Source: Ruegeria marina (lineage in GTDB: Bacteria; Pseudomonadota; Alphaproteobacteria; Rhodobacterales; Rhodobacteraceae). Taken from it: 64,000 nt of DNA. This document shows, one piece after another, positions 1 to 8,234 of this stretch (within the stretch, counting starts at the first letter, position 1; the number at the start of each line of letters is the position of its first letter). The DNA is taken from contig NZ_FMZV01000004.1 in the NCBI RefSeq assembly GCF_900101475.1, forward strand, positions 186,001 to 250,000. The letters run 5' to 3'. A program made the translations under genes and the position numbers. The notes beneath the pieces are model-generated. The model saw nothing but the letters and a program-made list of their open reading frames with translations, searched no databases and was not told where the DNA came from.

Positions 1-973
1 AGACCCTGCGCAGAACAGACGAGGCGCTGCGATCGTGGCCTTGATCTCGGCTGTCGTCGTCATGGCCGGGTCGCTGTGGTTCTATTCCAGCCTCGGCGCG
101 CCGGGCTACGGCGACCTGCCGCTGCAGCTCCGGCTCGAGATCGCCGAACAGAACCGCGCCGAACGCCCGGCCCAGGCCGATGCAGAGGCGCGCATGCCCG
201 CACAGGCGCAACCGCAGATCGAACCCGGCTACGCCGAACTGCTGCAAAAACTGCGCGACACCGTGGCCCGGCGCCCCGACGATGTTCAGGGGCACATGCT
301 GCTGGCCCAGCACGAAGCCAACACCGGCAACCTGCGCGCCGCCTACATCGCCAAGGGCCGGGTCATCGAGTTGTTGCAAGGCGACGTGGCGGCGGAAGAT
401 TACTCGGAACAGGCGGAACTGATGATCATGGCCGCCGGCGGCTATGTCTCGCCCGAGGCCGAAGCGGTTCTGCGCCAGGCCTTGCAGCGCAACCCGGAAT
501 ATGGTCCGGCGCGCTACTATTGGGGCGTCATGCTGCTTCAGATCGGGCGTCCGGATCAGGCCTTCGAAATCTGGTCGCGCACGCTTGCGGCCGCGCCCGA
601 AGATGCGGCCTGGGCCGAGGCGATCCGGACCCGGATCGGCGAGGTGGCGATGCGGGCCGGTGTCGAATACACCCCGCCGCCCGTGGCCGCCCTGCCCGGC
701 CCGAGCCAGCAGGACATGGAGGCCGCCTCGGACATGGATGCCGACAGCCGCAACGAGATGATCCGAGGCATGGTCGAGCGCCTTTCCGAACGGCTGGCGA
801 CAGAAGGCGGCACCCCGCAGGAATGGGCCCGCCTGATCGGCGCGCTGACCGTCCTGGGTGACACGGAACGGGCCGGCACCATCCTGGCAGAGGCGCGTCA
901 GGTCTACGCGGACAACGCCGAGGCGCGCGGTCTGATCGAAAGTGCCGCACGGCAGGCGGGACTGGGCGAATGA
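1..973 (+). CDS. ccmI: Cytochrome c biogenesis protein CcmI, 5'-truncated
   Basis: The frame is open from base 2 to the TGA at 971-973, giving 323 visible residues; the gene starts left of the window. A hydrophobic segment near the beginning (AVVVMAGSLWFY) is followed by a periplasmic-type helical region with TPR-like repeats (about residues 80-210), including the pair LQRNPEYGPARYYWGVML and AFEIWSRTL. CcmI is the membrane-anchored TPR chaperone that hands apocytochrome c to the heme ligation machinery at the periplasmic face. The 3' end overlaps ruvX by 4 bases (ATGA), so the two are translationally coupled. A GTG at 35 could be mistaken for a start, but the upstream residues continue the family's pre-TM region. 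Family call is by overall pattern and order (ccmI-ruvX-DUF1289). Confidence 0.85.
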   Translation, partial: DPAQNRRGAAIVALISAVVVMAGSLWFYSSLGAPGYGDLPLQLRLEIAEQNRAERPAQADAEARMPAQAQPQIEPGYAELLQKLRDTVARRPDDVQGHMLLAQHEANTGNLRAAYIAKGRVIELLQGDVAAEDYSEQAELMIMAAGGYVSPEAEAVLRQALQRNPEYGPARYYWGVMLLQIGRPDQAFEIWSRTLAAAPEDAAWAEAIRTRIGEVAMRAGVEYTPPPVAALPGPSQQDMEAASDMDADSRNEMIRGMVERLSERLATEGGTPQEWARLIGALTVLGDTERAGTILAEARQVYADNAEARGLIESAARQAGLGE

Positions 974-1434
974 TCTTCGACCGGATCGAAGAATTCTCGG
1001 ACACGCTGCCCGCGTTCGGCGCGCTGGCCGGGCTGGACCTTGGCGAGCGCACGATCGGCGTTGCGGTGTCGGACACGATGCGCGGCGTCGCCTCGCCGCT
1101 GGAGACCATCCGGCGGCGAAAGTTCTCGACCGATGCCACGGATTTGCTGGCCATTATCCAGAAGCGACAGATCGCCGGCCTGATCCTTGGGCTGCCGCGC
1201 AACATGGATGGCAGCGAGGGGCCGCGCTGCCAGTCGACCCGTGCCTTTGCCCGCAACCTGTCGCGCCTGACCGAGCTGCCGATCACCTTCTGGGACGAAC
1301 GCCTGAGCACGGTTGCGGCAGAAAAGGCACTGCTTGAGGCGGATACGACACGAAAACGTCGCTCCGAGGTTATCGACCACGTGGCGGCGGGCTATATCCT
1401 GCAAGGCGCGCTGGATCGTCTGCGCAATCTTTAG
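970..1434 (+). CDS. ruvX: Holliday junction resolvase-like RuvX/YqgF
   Basis: 154 residues, normal for the YqgF/RuvX family. The RNase H-like fold is recognisable by GLDLGERTIGVAVSD near the N-terminus (first acidic catalytic residue), LGLPRNMDG in the middle, WDERLST (second acidic residue) and IDHVAAGYIL near the C-terminus (third acidic residue). In Escherichia coli the protein acts as a putative pre-16S rRNA nuclease; a Holliday-junction role is claimed in other bacteria. The start overlaps the ccmI stop (ATGA), the usual arrangement in Rhodobacterales, and the next gene follows after 12 bases, so the three form one operon. Confidence 0.95.
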   Translation: MIFDRIEEFSDTLPAFGALAGLDLGERTIGVAVSDTMRGVASPLETIRRRKFSTDATDLLAIIQKRQIAGLILGLPRNMDGSEGPRCQSTRAFARNLSRLTELPITFWDERLSTVAAEKALLEADTTRKRRSEVIDHVAAGYILQGALDRLRNL

Positions 1435-1446
1435 GAGCCTCAGCCG

Positions 1447-1677
1447 ATGACCGACACGGTCTGGAAACGCAACGAGATCGAGTCGCCCTGCATCCGCATC
1501 TGCTTGGTGCACCCGACCGAGCGAATCTGTACCGGCTGTTATCGCACCATTGACGAGATTTCACGCTGGTCGCGCATGGACAGCGAAGAGCGCGCCCGGA
1601 TCATGGCCGAACTGCCGTCCCGCGCCCCCAACCTGACCAAGCGCCGCGGCGGCCGCGCCGCACGGCTGCGGGGCTGA
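1447..1677 (+). CDS. DUF1289 small cysteine-rich protein
   Basis: 76 residues. The DUF1289 signature is clear: paired cysteines in CIRIC and CTGCYR, then the conserved IDEISRWSRM, followed by a basic C-terminal tail. The four cysteines suggest a small metal-binding protein; the family has no established function known to me. A GGAG lies at the ruvX stop, correctly spaced for the ATG. The gene closes the ccmI-ruvX operon. The following 93 bases hold no gene. Confidence 0.85.
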   Translation: MTDTVWKRNEIESPCIRICLVHPTERICTGCYRTIDEISRWSRMDSEERARIMAELPSRAPNLTKRRGGRAARLRG

Positions 1678-1770
1678 CGCCCTGTTTTGCCTTTCCTGCG
1701 GAAGGACCAAGCCTTCGGCGGGAGCATTTGCGGAAAAGATGAACCCGGAGCCGATGCATTCTAGCGGCGG

Positions 1771-2556
1771 TCAAGGCGCCTCGATCCAGACGGGGACGCC
1801 GCCGGGCATCAGGGGGCGGAAATAGGCGATCATGCGCCCGTCCGGCCCGGCCTGCGCGTCCAGCGCCCAGGGGGCTACACCATGCAGGCAATGGCGATGC
1901 AGCAGGTAGGCCTCGCCGGGGACCGCATGCAGCCGCAGCATGGGACATGTCTCGAACACCTCGCGCCGCGCCGCCTGATAGGCATCGGTGACGTCAACCT
2001 GGTGCCAGTCTTCGGGCGGGTATCCTTCCAGGGCCCGGGCCAGCGCAGGGCCGAGGATGCGATGGCTGCCCTCCCACAGGATCATGGGTGCGGCCCCGGC
2101 ATCGGCGGCAGTCAGCGGCAGGCCCAGGATCCAGGCATGCGGTTCGTCCAAATGGCGGCGGCGGTCAGGGCCCGAGGGTTTCAACCCGTCCACATGCGCC
2201 GCGCCACGATTGAGACGATAGCGAAAGCCGGCCTCGCCTTCGCCCCGGCGCGGGCGGGGATAGCCGGAATAAGTGACCGAAACCTGTGCCTTGTGCAGCG
2301 GCAATGCGCGCAGATGGCGCGCTATGAAGTTCATCGCCTGCCCGGCCAGCGGCGGCCCGTCGCCCACCCGGCCCGCGCTGTCATTGTCGAGCGCATCGAC
2401 GCCGACAAACCAGGTGCCCTCACAATCGAGCCAATGTGCAAAAGCGGGGTCCGCAACTGCCCGGCGCGCAGCGGGCAGCGCATGGGCGACCCATTCGGCC
2501 AGTACCGGGTCGAACGGAAACCGCACCCAGCCGCGAGAGAGGAACTCCTCTACCAC
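1771..2556 (-). CDS. Phytanoyl-CoA dioxygenase (PhyH)-like Fe(II)/2-oxoglutarate oxygenase
   Basis: The GTG at 2556 gives 261 residues and overlaps the stop of the upstream permease gene by 7 bases, which is why I chose it over a longer open frame that only shadows the permease. The likely iron ligands are H and D in AAHVDGLKP and the distal H in LHRHCLHGVAPW; the following GRMIAYFRP carries an Arg suited to 2-oxoglutarate. This layout is typical of the PhyH/double-stranded beta-helix oxygenases. The substrate is unknown. Coupling to a TauE/SafE permease suggests a shared substrate or product, possibly an organosulfur compound, but that is inference. Confidence 0.7.
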   Translation of the reverse strand: MVEEFLSRGWVRFPFDPVLAEWVAHALPAARRAVADPAFAHWLDCEGTWFVGVDALDNDSAGRVGDGPPLAGQAMNFIARHLRALPLHKAQVSVTYSGYPRPRRGEGEAGFRYRLNRGAAHVDGLKPSGPDRRRHLDEPHAWILGLPLTAADAGAAPMILWEGSHRILGPALARALEGYPPEDWHQVDVTDAYQAARREVFETCPMLRLHAVPGEAYLLHRHCLHGVAPWALDAQAGPDGRMIAYFRPLMPGGVPVWIEAP

Positions 2557-3374
2557 CCGAGCGCCTTGCGCAGCATGTTGAGCGCCACCAGCGTCAGGAA
2601 CACGGCAAAGACGCGCTTGAGCGGTTTGGGGTCCATTGCATGGGCCAGCCTGACCCCCAAGGGCGTGGTGATCAGCGTCATGCAGATGACGACGCCAAAG
2701 GCCACCAGATTGACCGCCCCCACCGTCAGCGGCGGCCGCTGGGCCGGGTCGATCTGCAGAAACAGGAAGCCCAGCACCGAGGGAACCGCAATGATCACCC
2801 CGAACCCGGCGGCAGTCGCCACGGCGCGGTGAATGGGCGTATTGTAAAGGCTCATCAGCGGCACGCCGAAACTGCCGCCGCCGATCCCCATCAGAACGGA
2901 GAGAAAGCCCACGATCGGCGACATGATCACGCGGCGCACTCCGCCCGGCATCGCATCGCCCAACCGCCAATGCGCGCGGCCCAGCCCCAGATATGCACCG
3001 ATCACGATGCCCAGCACGCCGAACAGCGCCTGAAGCGCGACCGACCGCAGCGAGGCCGCCACCAGGACCCCCAGAACCGCGCCCACCGCGATTCCCGGCC
3101 CCCAGCCGCGCAGGATCACCCAATCCACAGCGCCCTTCTTGTTGTGGCTCAGGACCGACCGCAGCGAAGTCACGATGATCGTGGCCAGCGAAGTCGCCAG
3201 GCACATCTGCATCAATTGCGGGCCGCCATACCCAAGGGTCTGGAAGGCGTAGAAGAACGCGGGCACCAGCACGATGCCGCCTCCGACGCCCAAAAGCCCG
3301 GCCAGCACGCCGGCAAATGCGCCGATGACGACCAGAAGGGCCAGCATCTGCATCAGGAGGGTGGTATCGGGCAT
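2550..3374 (-). CDS. TauE/SafE family permease (first of three)
   Basis: 274 residues from the ATG at 3374. The family hallmark GVGGGIVLVPAFF lies in the first repeat and a matching VLMGIGGGSFGVPLMS in the second, giving two homologous halves with roughly eight hydrophobic segments. TauE/SafE proteins are inner-membrane exporters or carriers for sulfite, sulfoacetate and related small anions. The open frame extends 29 codons upstream, but those residues are hydrophilic and not family-like. Downstream the PhyH-like gene overlaps it, so they are one transcription unit. The substrate is not determined by sequence. Confidence 0.88.
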   Translation of the reverse strand: MPDTTLLMQMLALLVVIGAFAGVLAGLLGVGGGIVLVPAFFYAFQTLGYGGPQLMQMCLATSLATIIVTSLRSVLSHNKKGAVDWVILRGWGPGIAVGAVLGVLVAASLRSVALQALFGVLGIVIGAYLGLGRAHWRLGDAMPGGVRRVIMSPIVGFLSVLMGIGGGSFGVPLMSLYNTPIHRAVATAAGFGVIIAVPSVLGFLFLQIDPAQRPPLTVGAVNLVAFGVVICMTLITTPLGVRLAHAMDPKPLKRVFAVFLTLVALNMLRKALGW

Positions 3375-3463
3375 GCTCGGAACTCCGCCATTGGTCCCGG
3401 CATGGGTACACCGGAGATGCGCTGGGGAAAAGCGGCCATTCGGGCTCAAGTGCCCTGTCACGC

Positions 3464-3492
3464 AAAAAGGGCGGGGATTGCCCCGCCCTTTT
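3464..3492 (-). terminator. Rho-independent terminator of the alanine symporter gene
   Basis: A GGGCGGGG/CCCCGCCC stem with a four-base loop is flanked by A5 on the left and T4 on the right. It lies about 20 bases beyond the symporter stop on the minus strand, where the A5 reads as a T tract. It separates the symporter from the TauE-PhyH unit and could also act on the plus strand. Confidence 0.85.
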
Positions 3493-3511
3493 CGTCCGGA
3501 CCATCTGTGGA

Positions 3512-5056
3512 TCAGCCGAATTTCCTGATCTGGCCGGATTTCAGGCGCGAGAGGTACGAGGTCATCTCGCGCTTGACGATCGGCATCAGGAAATAGAGCG
3601 CGATGATGTTCACCACCGCCATCGCAAAGATCGCCGCATCCGAGAAGTCGATGACCGGGCCGAGGCTGGCGGCCGCGCCGATCACGACAAAGACGCAGAA
3701 CAGCAGCTTGAACACCATCTCGGTGGTCTTGCCTTCGCCGAACAGGAAGGTCCAGGCCTTCAGCCCGTAGTAGGACCAGCTGATCATCGTGGAGAAGGCG
3801 AACAGGATCACCGCGACGGCCAGGATGTACTTGAACCCGCCAAAGGCCGAGGAGAAGGCCGCCGAGGTCAGCGCCACGCCCTTGTTGCCATCCACGGTCT
3901 GGATGGTCGAGGCACCGGCATCGAGCAGGTAAAGGCCGGTCGTCGGGTCCTGGATCAGCTGGCCGGTGATGATGATCACCAGCGCGGTCATGGTACAGAT
4001 CACCACGGTGTCGATGAACGGTTCAAGCAGCGACACGAAGCCTTCGGTGATCGGCTCCTTGGTCCGGACGGCCGAGTGTGCAATGGCTGCCGAACCCACG
4101 CCCGCCTCGTTGGAGAAGGCGGCGCGCTTGAAGCCCTGGATCAGCGCTCCGACCATCCCGCCGGCGACACCCGCGCCGGTAAAGGCGCCAGCGAAGATCT
4201 GGCCAAAGGCCCAGCCGATCTTGTCGAAGTTCATCACCAGGATGAACAGCGCCGTACCGACATAGAGGATACCCATGAACGGCACGACCTTTTCCGTCAC
4301 CCGGGCGATGGATTTCAGGCCGCCGACGATGACGGCAAAGACCACGCCGGCAAAGATCAGCCCGGTGATCCAGCCGGGATAGTCGCCCACCACATTGGTG
4401 ATCTGCGCATGCGCCTGGTTGGCCTGGAACATGTTGCCGCCGCCGAAGGCGCCGAGGATGCAGAAGATCGAGAACAGCACGGCCATGAACTTGCCCGCCG
4501 GAAGACCACGCTCGGCAAAGCCCTTGGTCATGTAATACATCGGGCCACCCGAAACGGTGCCATCGGCATATTCGTTACGGTACTTCACACCCAGCGTGCA
4601 TTCGGTGAATTTCGACGCCATGCCCATCAGGCCGGCCAGGATCATCCAGAAGGTCGCGCCCGGCCCGCCGATGCCAACGGCAACCGCCACGCCCGCGATA
4701 TTGCCAAGACCCACGGTGCCGGACAGCGCGGTGGCAAGCGCCTGGAAATGGCTGACCTCGCCGGCATCTTTCGGGTCCGAATAGTCCCCCCGCACCAGCG
4801 CTATGGAATGCGGAAAGGCGCGGAACTGGATGAATCCGAAGTAAAAGGTAAAGACCGTCGCCGCGACCACCAGCCAGGCCACGATCCAGGGAAAGCTGGT
4901 TCCGGGAAACGGGCTGAAGATGAAATTGACGAACCAGCCGGTCGAGCTTGCAAATATCTCGTTGACCTTCTCGTCGATGGACTGGGCAAGTGCCGGAGCT
5001 GCCGACATCATCGCCGCCGGCGCGGCAAGTGCCACTGCTTTGGAAAGATTTTTCAT
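3512..5056 (-). CDS. Sodium/alanine (glycine) symporter, AGCS family
   Basis: 514 residues from the ATG at 5056. The N-terminus looks like a cleavable signal (ALAAPAAMMSAAPALAQ), followed by about 11 membrane segments. The AGCS signature GTVGLGNIAGVAVAVGIGGP and the following LMGMASKFTECTLGVKYR are intact, as is FKRAAFSNEAGVGSAAIAHS in the second half. AGCS carriers import alanine or glycine with sodium. The gene is 22 bases downstream of a universal stress protein gene and opposite an Lrp-family regulator, which makes amino-acid-responsive control likely. It ends at a strong hairpin terminator. Confidence 0.92.
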   Translation of the reverse strand: MKNLSKAVALAAPAAMMSAAPALAQSIDEKVNEIFASSTGWFVNFIFSPFPGTSFPWIVAWLVVAATVFTFYFGFIQFRAFPHSIALVRGDYSDPKDAGEVSHFQALATALSGTVGLGNIAGVAVAVGIGGPGATFWMILAGLMGMASKFTECTLGVKYRNEYADGTVSGGPMYYMTKGFAERGLPAGKFMAVLFSIFCILGAFGGGNMFQANQAHAQITNVVGDYPGWITGLIFAGVVFAVIVGGLKSIARVTEKVVPFMGILYVGTALFILVMNFDKIGWAFGQIFAGAFTGAGVAGGMVGALIQGFKRAAFSNEAGVGSAAIAHSAVRTKEPITEGFVSLLEPFIDTVVICTMTALVIIITGQLIQDPTTGLYLLDAGASTIQTVDGNKGVALTSAAFSSAFGGFKYILAVAVILFAFSTMISWSYYGLKAWTFLFGEGKTTEMVFKLLFCVFVVIGAAASLGPVIDFSDAAIFAMAVVNIIALYFLMPIVKREMTSYLSRLKSGQIRKFG

Positions 5057-5078
5057 GGGATCCTCGATACCTGGAAGT

Positions 5079-5513
5079 TTACGGCACGATGGTGCAAGGG
5101 ACAGGCGCGCATTGCGCCAGCGTACCGGCAACCGATCCGAACACGCGCGCGGCCAGGCTGCTTTCGCCCTTGCGCGCGACAAAGATCTGCGCCGCGCCAT
5201 TGTCTGTCGCAATCTCGCAGAGCGTGTCGGCCACGTGACCGTAGCGGATTACGGTTTCCAAGGGGACGCCCTTGCCCGACAACTGGCTTTTCAACGGGGC
5301 CATCAGGTGGCTTTCCGCACGTGCCAGTTCTTCGCCCCGGCGCTTGTGACGCTCCTCCAGCTCGGTCGGGGTGAGAAAAGAATAGGGCGACCATTCAAGC
5401 ACATGGGCCACGATAATCGTGGCGCCAACGGCCGCGGCACGCTCCATCGCGAAATCCAGTGCGCGCCGGGACGCCGCGCTGCCGTCATAGCCGACGACGA
5501 ATTTGGTTGTCAT
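5079..5513 (-). CDS. Universal stress protein (UspA family)
   Basis: 144 residues, single-domain Usp. The N-terminal TKFVVGYDGS (acidic residue used in ATP-binding Usp proteins) and the C-terminal GSVAGTLAQCAPVPCTIVP are typical. The usual G-2X-G-9X-G-S/T glycine loop is only partly present (RKGESSLAARVFGS lacks the second glycine), so nucleotide binding is uncertain. The start is fixed by the site GGAGGAAGAC just before the ATG. It is first in a two-gene unit with the alanine symporter; Usp genes often accompany transporters and may tune them. Confidence 0.88.
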   Translation of the reverse strand: MTTKFVVGYDGSAASRRALDFAMERAAAVGATIIVAHVLEWSPYSFLTPTELEERHKRRGEELARAESHLMAPLKSQLSGKGVPLETVIRYGHVADTLCEIATDNGAAQIFVARKGESSLAARVFGSVAGTLAQCAPVPCTIVP

Positions 5514-5635
5514 GTCTTCCTCCCTGGAAATGCTCTGCGTCCAAATGACGCCACGTAAAAATACGTACCACATAAAAAAAATGTTACGAAACTTCCTGTC
5601 GTTTCGGAAAAAATTCGGAAATGGTGTCTTATTTT

Positions 5636-5647
5636 CTGAAATTTCAG
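5636..5647. promoter_or_regulatory. Perfect 12-bp palindrome upstream of the Lrp-family gene
   Basis: CTGAAATTTCAG sits 12 bases before the regulator's ATG, inside an AT-rich island (about 5560-5660) that contrasts with the GC-rich surroundings. Nearby are two TTCGGAAA direct repeats (about 5604-5622). AT-rich palindromes next to an Lrp/AsnC gene are often its own operator, and the same gap holds the promoter of the divergent usp-symporter unit. No binding has been shown; this is inference from position. Confidence 0.4.
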
Positions 5648-5659
5648 GAAAAATTTCGA

Positions 5660-6115
5660 ATGGACGACCTGGATAGAAAAATCGTCACGATCCTACAGCA
5701 GGACAGTCAGGTATCCATGGCGGCCTTGTCCGATCGCATCGGGCTGTCGCTATCGGCCTGCCACCGGCGCGTCAAGCTGCTCGAATCCGCCGGTGTGATC
5801 CGCAACTACGCGGCGCAGATCGACCGGGCAGCGGTAGGGCTCGATGTCCAGGTGTTCATCGAAGTGAAGCTGAATTCGCAGCGGCGCGAGGATCTTGAAG
5901 CCTTTGAAAAGGCGGTGGCGCTGATGCCCGAGATTCTCGAATGTCACATGATCACGGGCGAGTTCGATTTCCTGATGCGCGTCTGTGTCCGCTCGCCTGC
6001 GGATTACGAGGCGCTCTACCGGTCCCGCCTGTCGACCATTCCGGCGGTCAGCCAGATGAAGACCATGCTCAGCCTCTGGACAAACAAGGAGTTCCGCGGC
6101 TTTCACCTTGGCTAG
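5660..6115 (+). CDS. Lrp/AsnC family transcriptional regulator
   Basis: 151 residues, standard length. The N-terminal winged helix begins DDLDRKIVTILQQDSQ and contains LSDRIGLSLSACHRRVKLLE, the recognition helix region. The C-terminal RAM (ACT-like) domain contains ECHMITGEFDFLMRVCV. Such regulators sense amino acids and control their transport or metabolism. It is transcribed away from the usp-alanine symporter unit, so those are the likely targets besides itself. The ATG at 5660 begins exactly at the family N-terminus; an in-frame start 39 bases earlier would add unrelated residues. Its stop is 2 bases from that of dusA, which converges on it. Confidence 0.93.
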   Translation: MDDLDRKIVTILQQDSQVSMAALSDRIGLSLSACHRRVKLLESAGVIRNYAAQIDRAAVGLDVQVFIEVKLNSQRREDLEAFEKAVALMPEILECHMITGEFDFLMRVCVRSPADYEALYRSRLSTIPAVSQMKTMLSLWTNKEFRGFHLG

Positions 6116-6117
6116 GA

Positions 6118-7152
6118 TCAGCCGGCCTGACGCTCCGGCATCTCGACGATCTGCGCCAGCGCCGCCTCGACCAGTTCCGGTCCGGCTCCCTTGTGCACGG
6201 CGCCCTCGGACAGCATCCGCCGCCAGCTCCGGGCACCGGGCCGGCCTGCAAACGCGCCCAGCATATGCCGCGTGATCTGATGCAAGCGGCCACCGGATGC
6301 CAGATGCGCCTCGATATATGGCAACATGGCGCGCACCGCCTCGACCGGGTCGCTGGCGGCCCCGGTTCCAAAGATCATCGGGTCGGCGCCACACAGGATA
6401 TCGGCCGGTTGGTGATAGGCCGCCCGCCCGATCATAACCCCGTCGAGTCCCGCATCGAGATGTGCGCGGGCTTCATCCAGAGACGTGATGCCGCCGTTGA
6501 TCGAGATGTGCAGATCGGGAAACCGCGCCTTCATCCGATGCACCAGATCATAGTCGAGTGGCGGGATATCCCGGTTTTCCTTGGGGCTGAGACCCTGCAA
6601 CCAGGCCTTGCGCGCATGAATGGTCACGCGCCGGCATCCCGCCCGCGCGATATGGTCCAGGAAATCCGGCAGCACGACCTCGGGGTCCTGATCATCCACC
6701 CCGATCCTGCATTTGACGGTCACCTCCACGTCCACCGCCTCGCGCATGGCCAGGACACAATCCGCAACCAGGCGCGGATGCGTCATCAGAACGGCGCCGA
6801 ACGTGCCCGACTGCACCCGATCCGACGGACAGCCGCAATTCAGGTTGATCTCGTCATAGCCCGCATCCGCGCCGAGACGGGCGGCCTGCGCCAGTTCGCG
6901 CGGGTCCGACCCGCCCAGTTGCAGCGCCACGGGATGCTCGGCGGCATCATGATCCAGCAAATGCACCGCCCCGCCCCGCACCAGTGCGGGTGCCGTCACC
7001 ATCTCGGTATACAGCAGCGTCTCGCGGCTCAGCAGGCGGTGGAAGTACCGGCAATGCTGGTCCGTCCAATCCATCATCGGGGCCACGCTGAGACGCGCTG
7101 CTCTTTGTGGGTCTGTCTTCAATGCGTTCGCTCCGTGTTCCGACCGAGTCAC
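6118..7152 (-). CDS. dusA: tRNA-dihydrouridine(20/20a) synthase DusA
   Basis: 344 residues from the GTG at 7152, matching DusA length. The N-terminal RLSVAPMMDWTDQHCRYFHR is diagnostic of DusA. The FMN-barrel residues follow: NLNCGCPSDRVQSGTFGAVL with the catalytic Cys, KCRIGVDD, HARKAWLQGLSPKENR and ISINGGI. The enzyme reduces uridine 20/20a in the tRNA D-loop with NADPH and FMN. The open frame reaches an ATG at 7233, but those extra 27 residues are not family-like; GTG at 7152 has AAGG upstream at usable spacing, so the start is moderately certain. It converges on the Lrp gene with a 2-base gap. The 253 bases beyond its start hold no gene. Confidence 0.93.
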   Translation of the reverse strand: MTRSEHGANALKTDPQRAARLSVAPMMDWTDQHCRYFHRLLSRETLLYTEMVTAPALVRGGAVHLLDHDAAEHPVALQLGGSDPRELAQAARLGADAGYDEINLNCGCPSDRVQSGTFGAVLMTHPRLVADCVLAMREAVDVEVTVKCRIGVDDQDPEVVLPDFLDHIARAGCRRVTIHARKAWLQGLSPKENRDIPPLDYDLVHRMKARFPDLHISINGGITSLDEARAHLDAGLDGVMIGRAAYHQPADILCGADPMIFGTGAASDPVEAVRAMLPYIEAHLASGGRLHQITRHMLGAFAGRPGARSWRRMLSEGAVHKGAGPELVEAALAQIVEMPERQAG

Positions 7153-7405
7153 GTCGATCGGCCTTGCTTCACTATCCTTTTTTGATGCCGGACAACATGT
7201 GAAACTCGAATCTGGTCTGGCACCGTCTAGCACAGATGAACCGTGAGGACATCGCCTGTTCCGGTTGCTTCGTCCGGTGACGCCTCCCCCGTTCGTGACC
7301 GCCCGGACCGAATGCCTGATCCAAAGTCACGCGCCACAATCTGAACCTATGGGCGGTGCGTGCGTTCCGCAGGGTGGCGGCCATGTCCGAGCCTGCGCGC
7401 GTCCG

Positions 7406-8155
7406 CTACCAGCCACCGCTGACCGAACGGAAGACAAGGTTCAGGCCCAGTCCAGCAAAGGTGATCAGCAGCGCCTTGCGAAAGACCTCCGGATCGACTC
7501 GCCGACGCAATCCTTCGCCCAGAGTGAACCCCGCAAGCGTGGGCAGGACGAGAATTGCCGACATCACCGTACTCTGACCATCGGCATGGCCCAAGGCAAG
7601 ATAACCCATCAGCATGGGAACGGAGCCAACCGAGACCAGGAAGCCGGTAGCCTGCACGAACTCCTGCGGAGAGACCCGCCGGGCGAAAAGATACATGGCC
7701 AGCGGCACCCAACCCGCCGACAGGCCCGCCACGACCCCGGTCAAAAGGGCGGCGGCGGTCTCCACCCGTCCTGAGCCGGCTTGCGGTATCTCGGGCACCA
7801 GCTTCCACCACCCGGTCGCCGCGAAGACGATCACGACCGAACCCAGAACAAAGCCCAGCACCCGGTCCCCGGTATCGCGGCTGAGCCACAGGGTGATCGC
7901 AACGGAGAGGGCGAGAAGGATTGCAAACCGCCAATGCCGGCGGATGACAGAGGCAACCGGACCACCACGGATCATCTGCCAGAGATTGCTGACCAGCATC
8001 GGAACCAGGATCAGGCTCACAGCGGCACGCGGTTCCAGAGCGAGCGTCAGAAGTGCCATCGCAACCGTCGGCAATCCCAATCCGATGAAGCCCTTGATGC
8101 TGCCGGCCAGGAACAGAACCGCCGCCCCGATCACCAGAGTTTCGGTGTCACCCAT
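7406..8155 (-). CDS. TauE/SafE family permease (second of three)
   Basis: 249 residues with about eight hydrophobic segments in two halves. The first half shows GSIKGFIGLGLPTVAMALLTL, a form of the family motif in which GVGGG is replaced by GLGLP; the second half has LTGVVAGLSAGWVPLAMYLF. This is the shorter TauE/SafE subgroup found widely in proteobacteria. Substrate unknown. It stands alone between dusA and the nitroreductase gene, 79 bases downstream of the latter's stop, so co-transcription with it is possible. The ATG at 8155 has GAGGA directly adjacent, closer than ideal. Confidence 0.85.
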   Translation of the reverse strand: MGDTETLVIGAAVLFLAGSIKGFIGLGLPTVAMALLTLALEPRAAVSLILVPMLVSNLWQMIRGGPVASVIRRHWRFAILLALSVAITLWLSRDTGDRVLGFVLGSVVIVFAATGWWKLVPEIPQAGSGRVETAAALLTGVVAGLSAGWVPLAMYLFARRVSPQEFVQATGFLVSVGSVPMLMGYLALGHADGQSTVMSAILVLPTLAGFTLGEGLRRRVDPEVFRKALLITFAGLGLNLVFRSVSGGW

Positions 8156-8234
8156 TCCTCAGCCGCCATTTTTCGCAACATTTCGACGGATCCAGAAACA
8201 CGGCCCACTATACACAAGTCAAGGCCGCGCCCGG

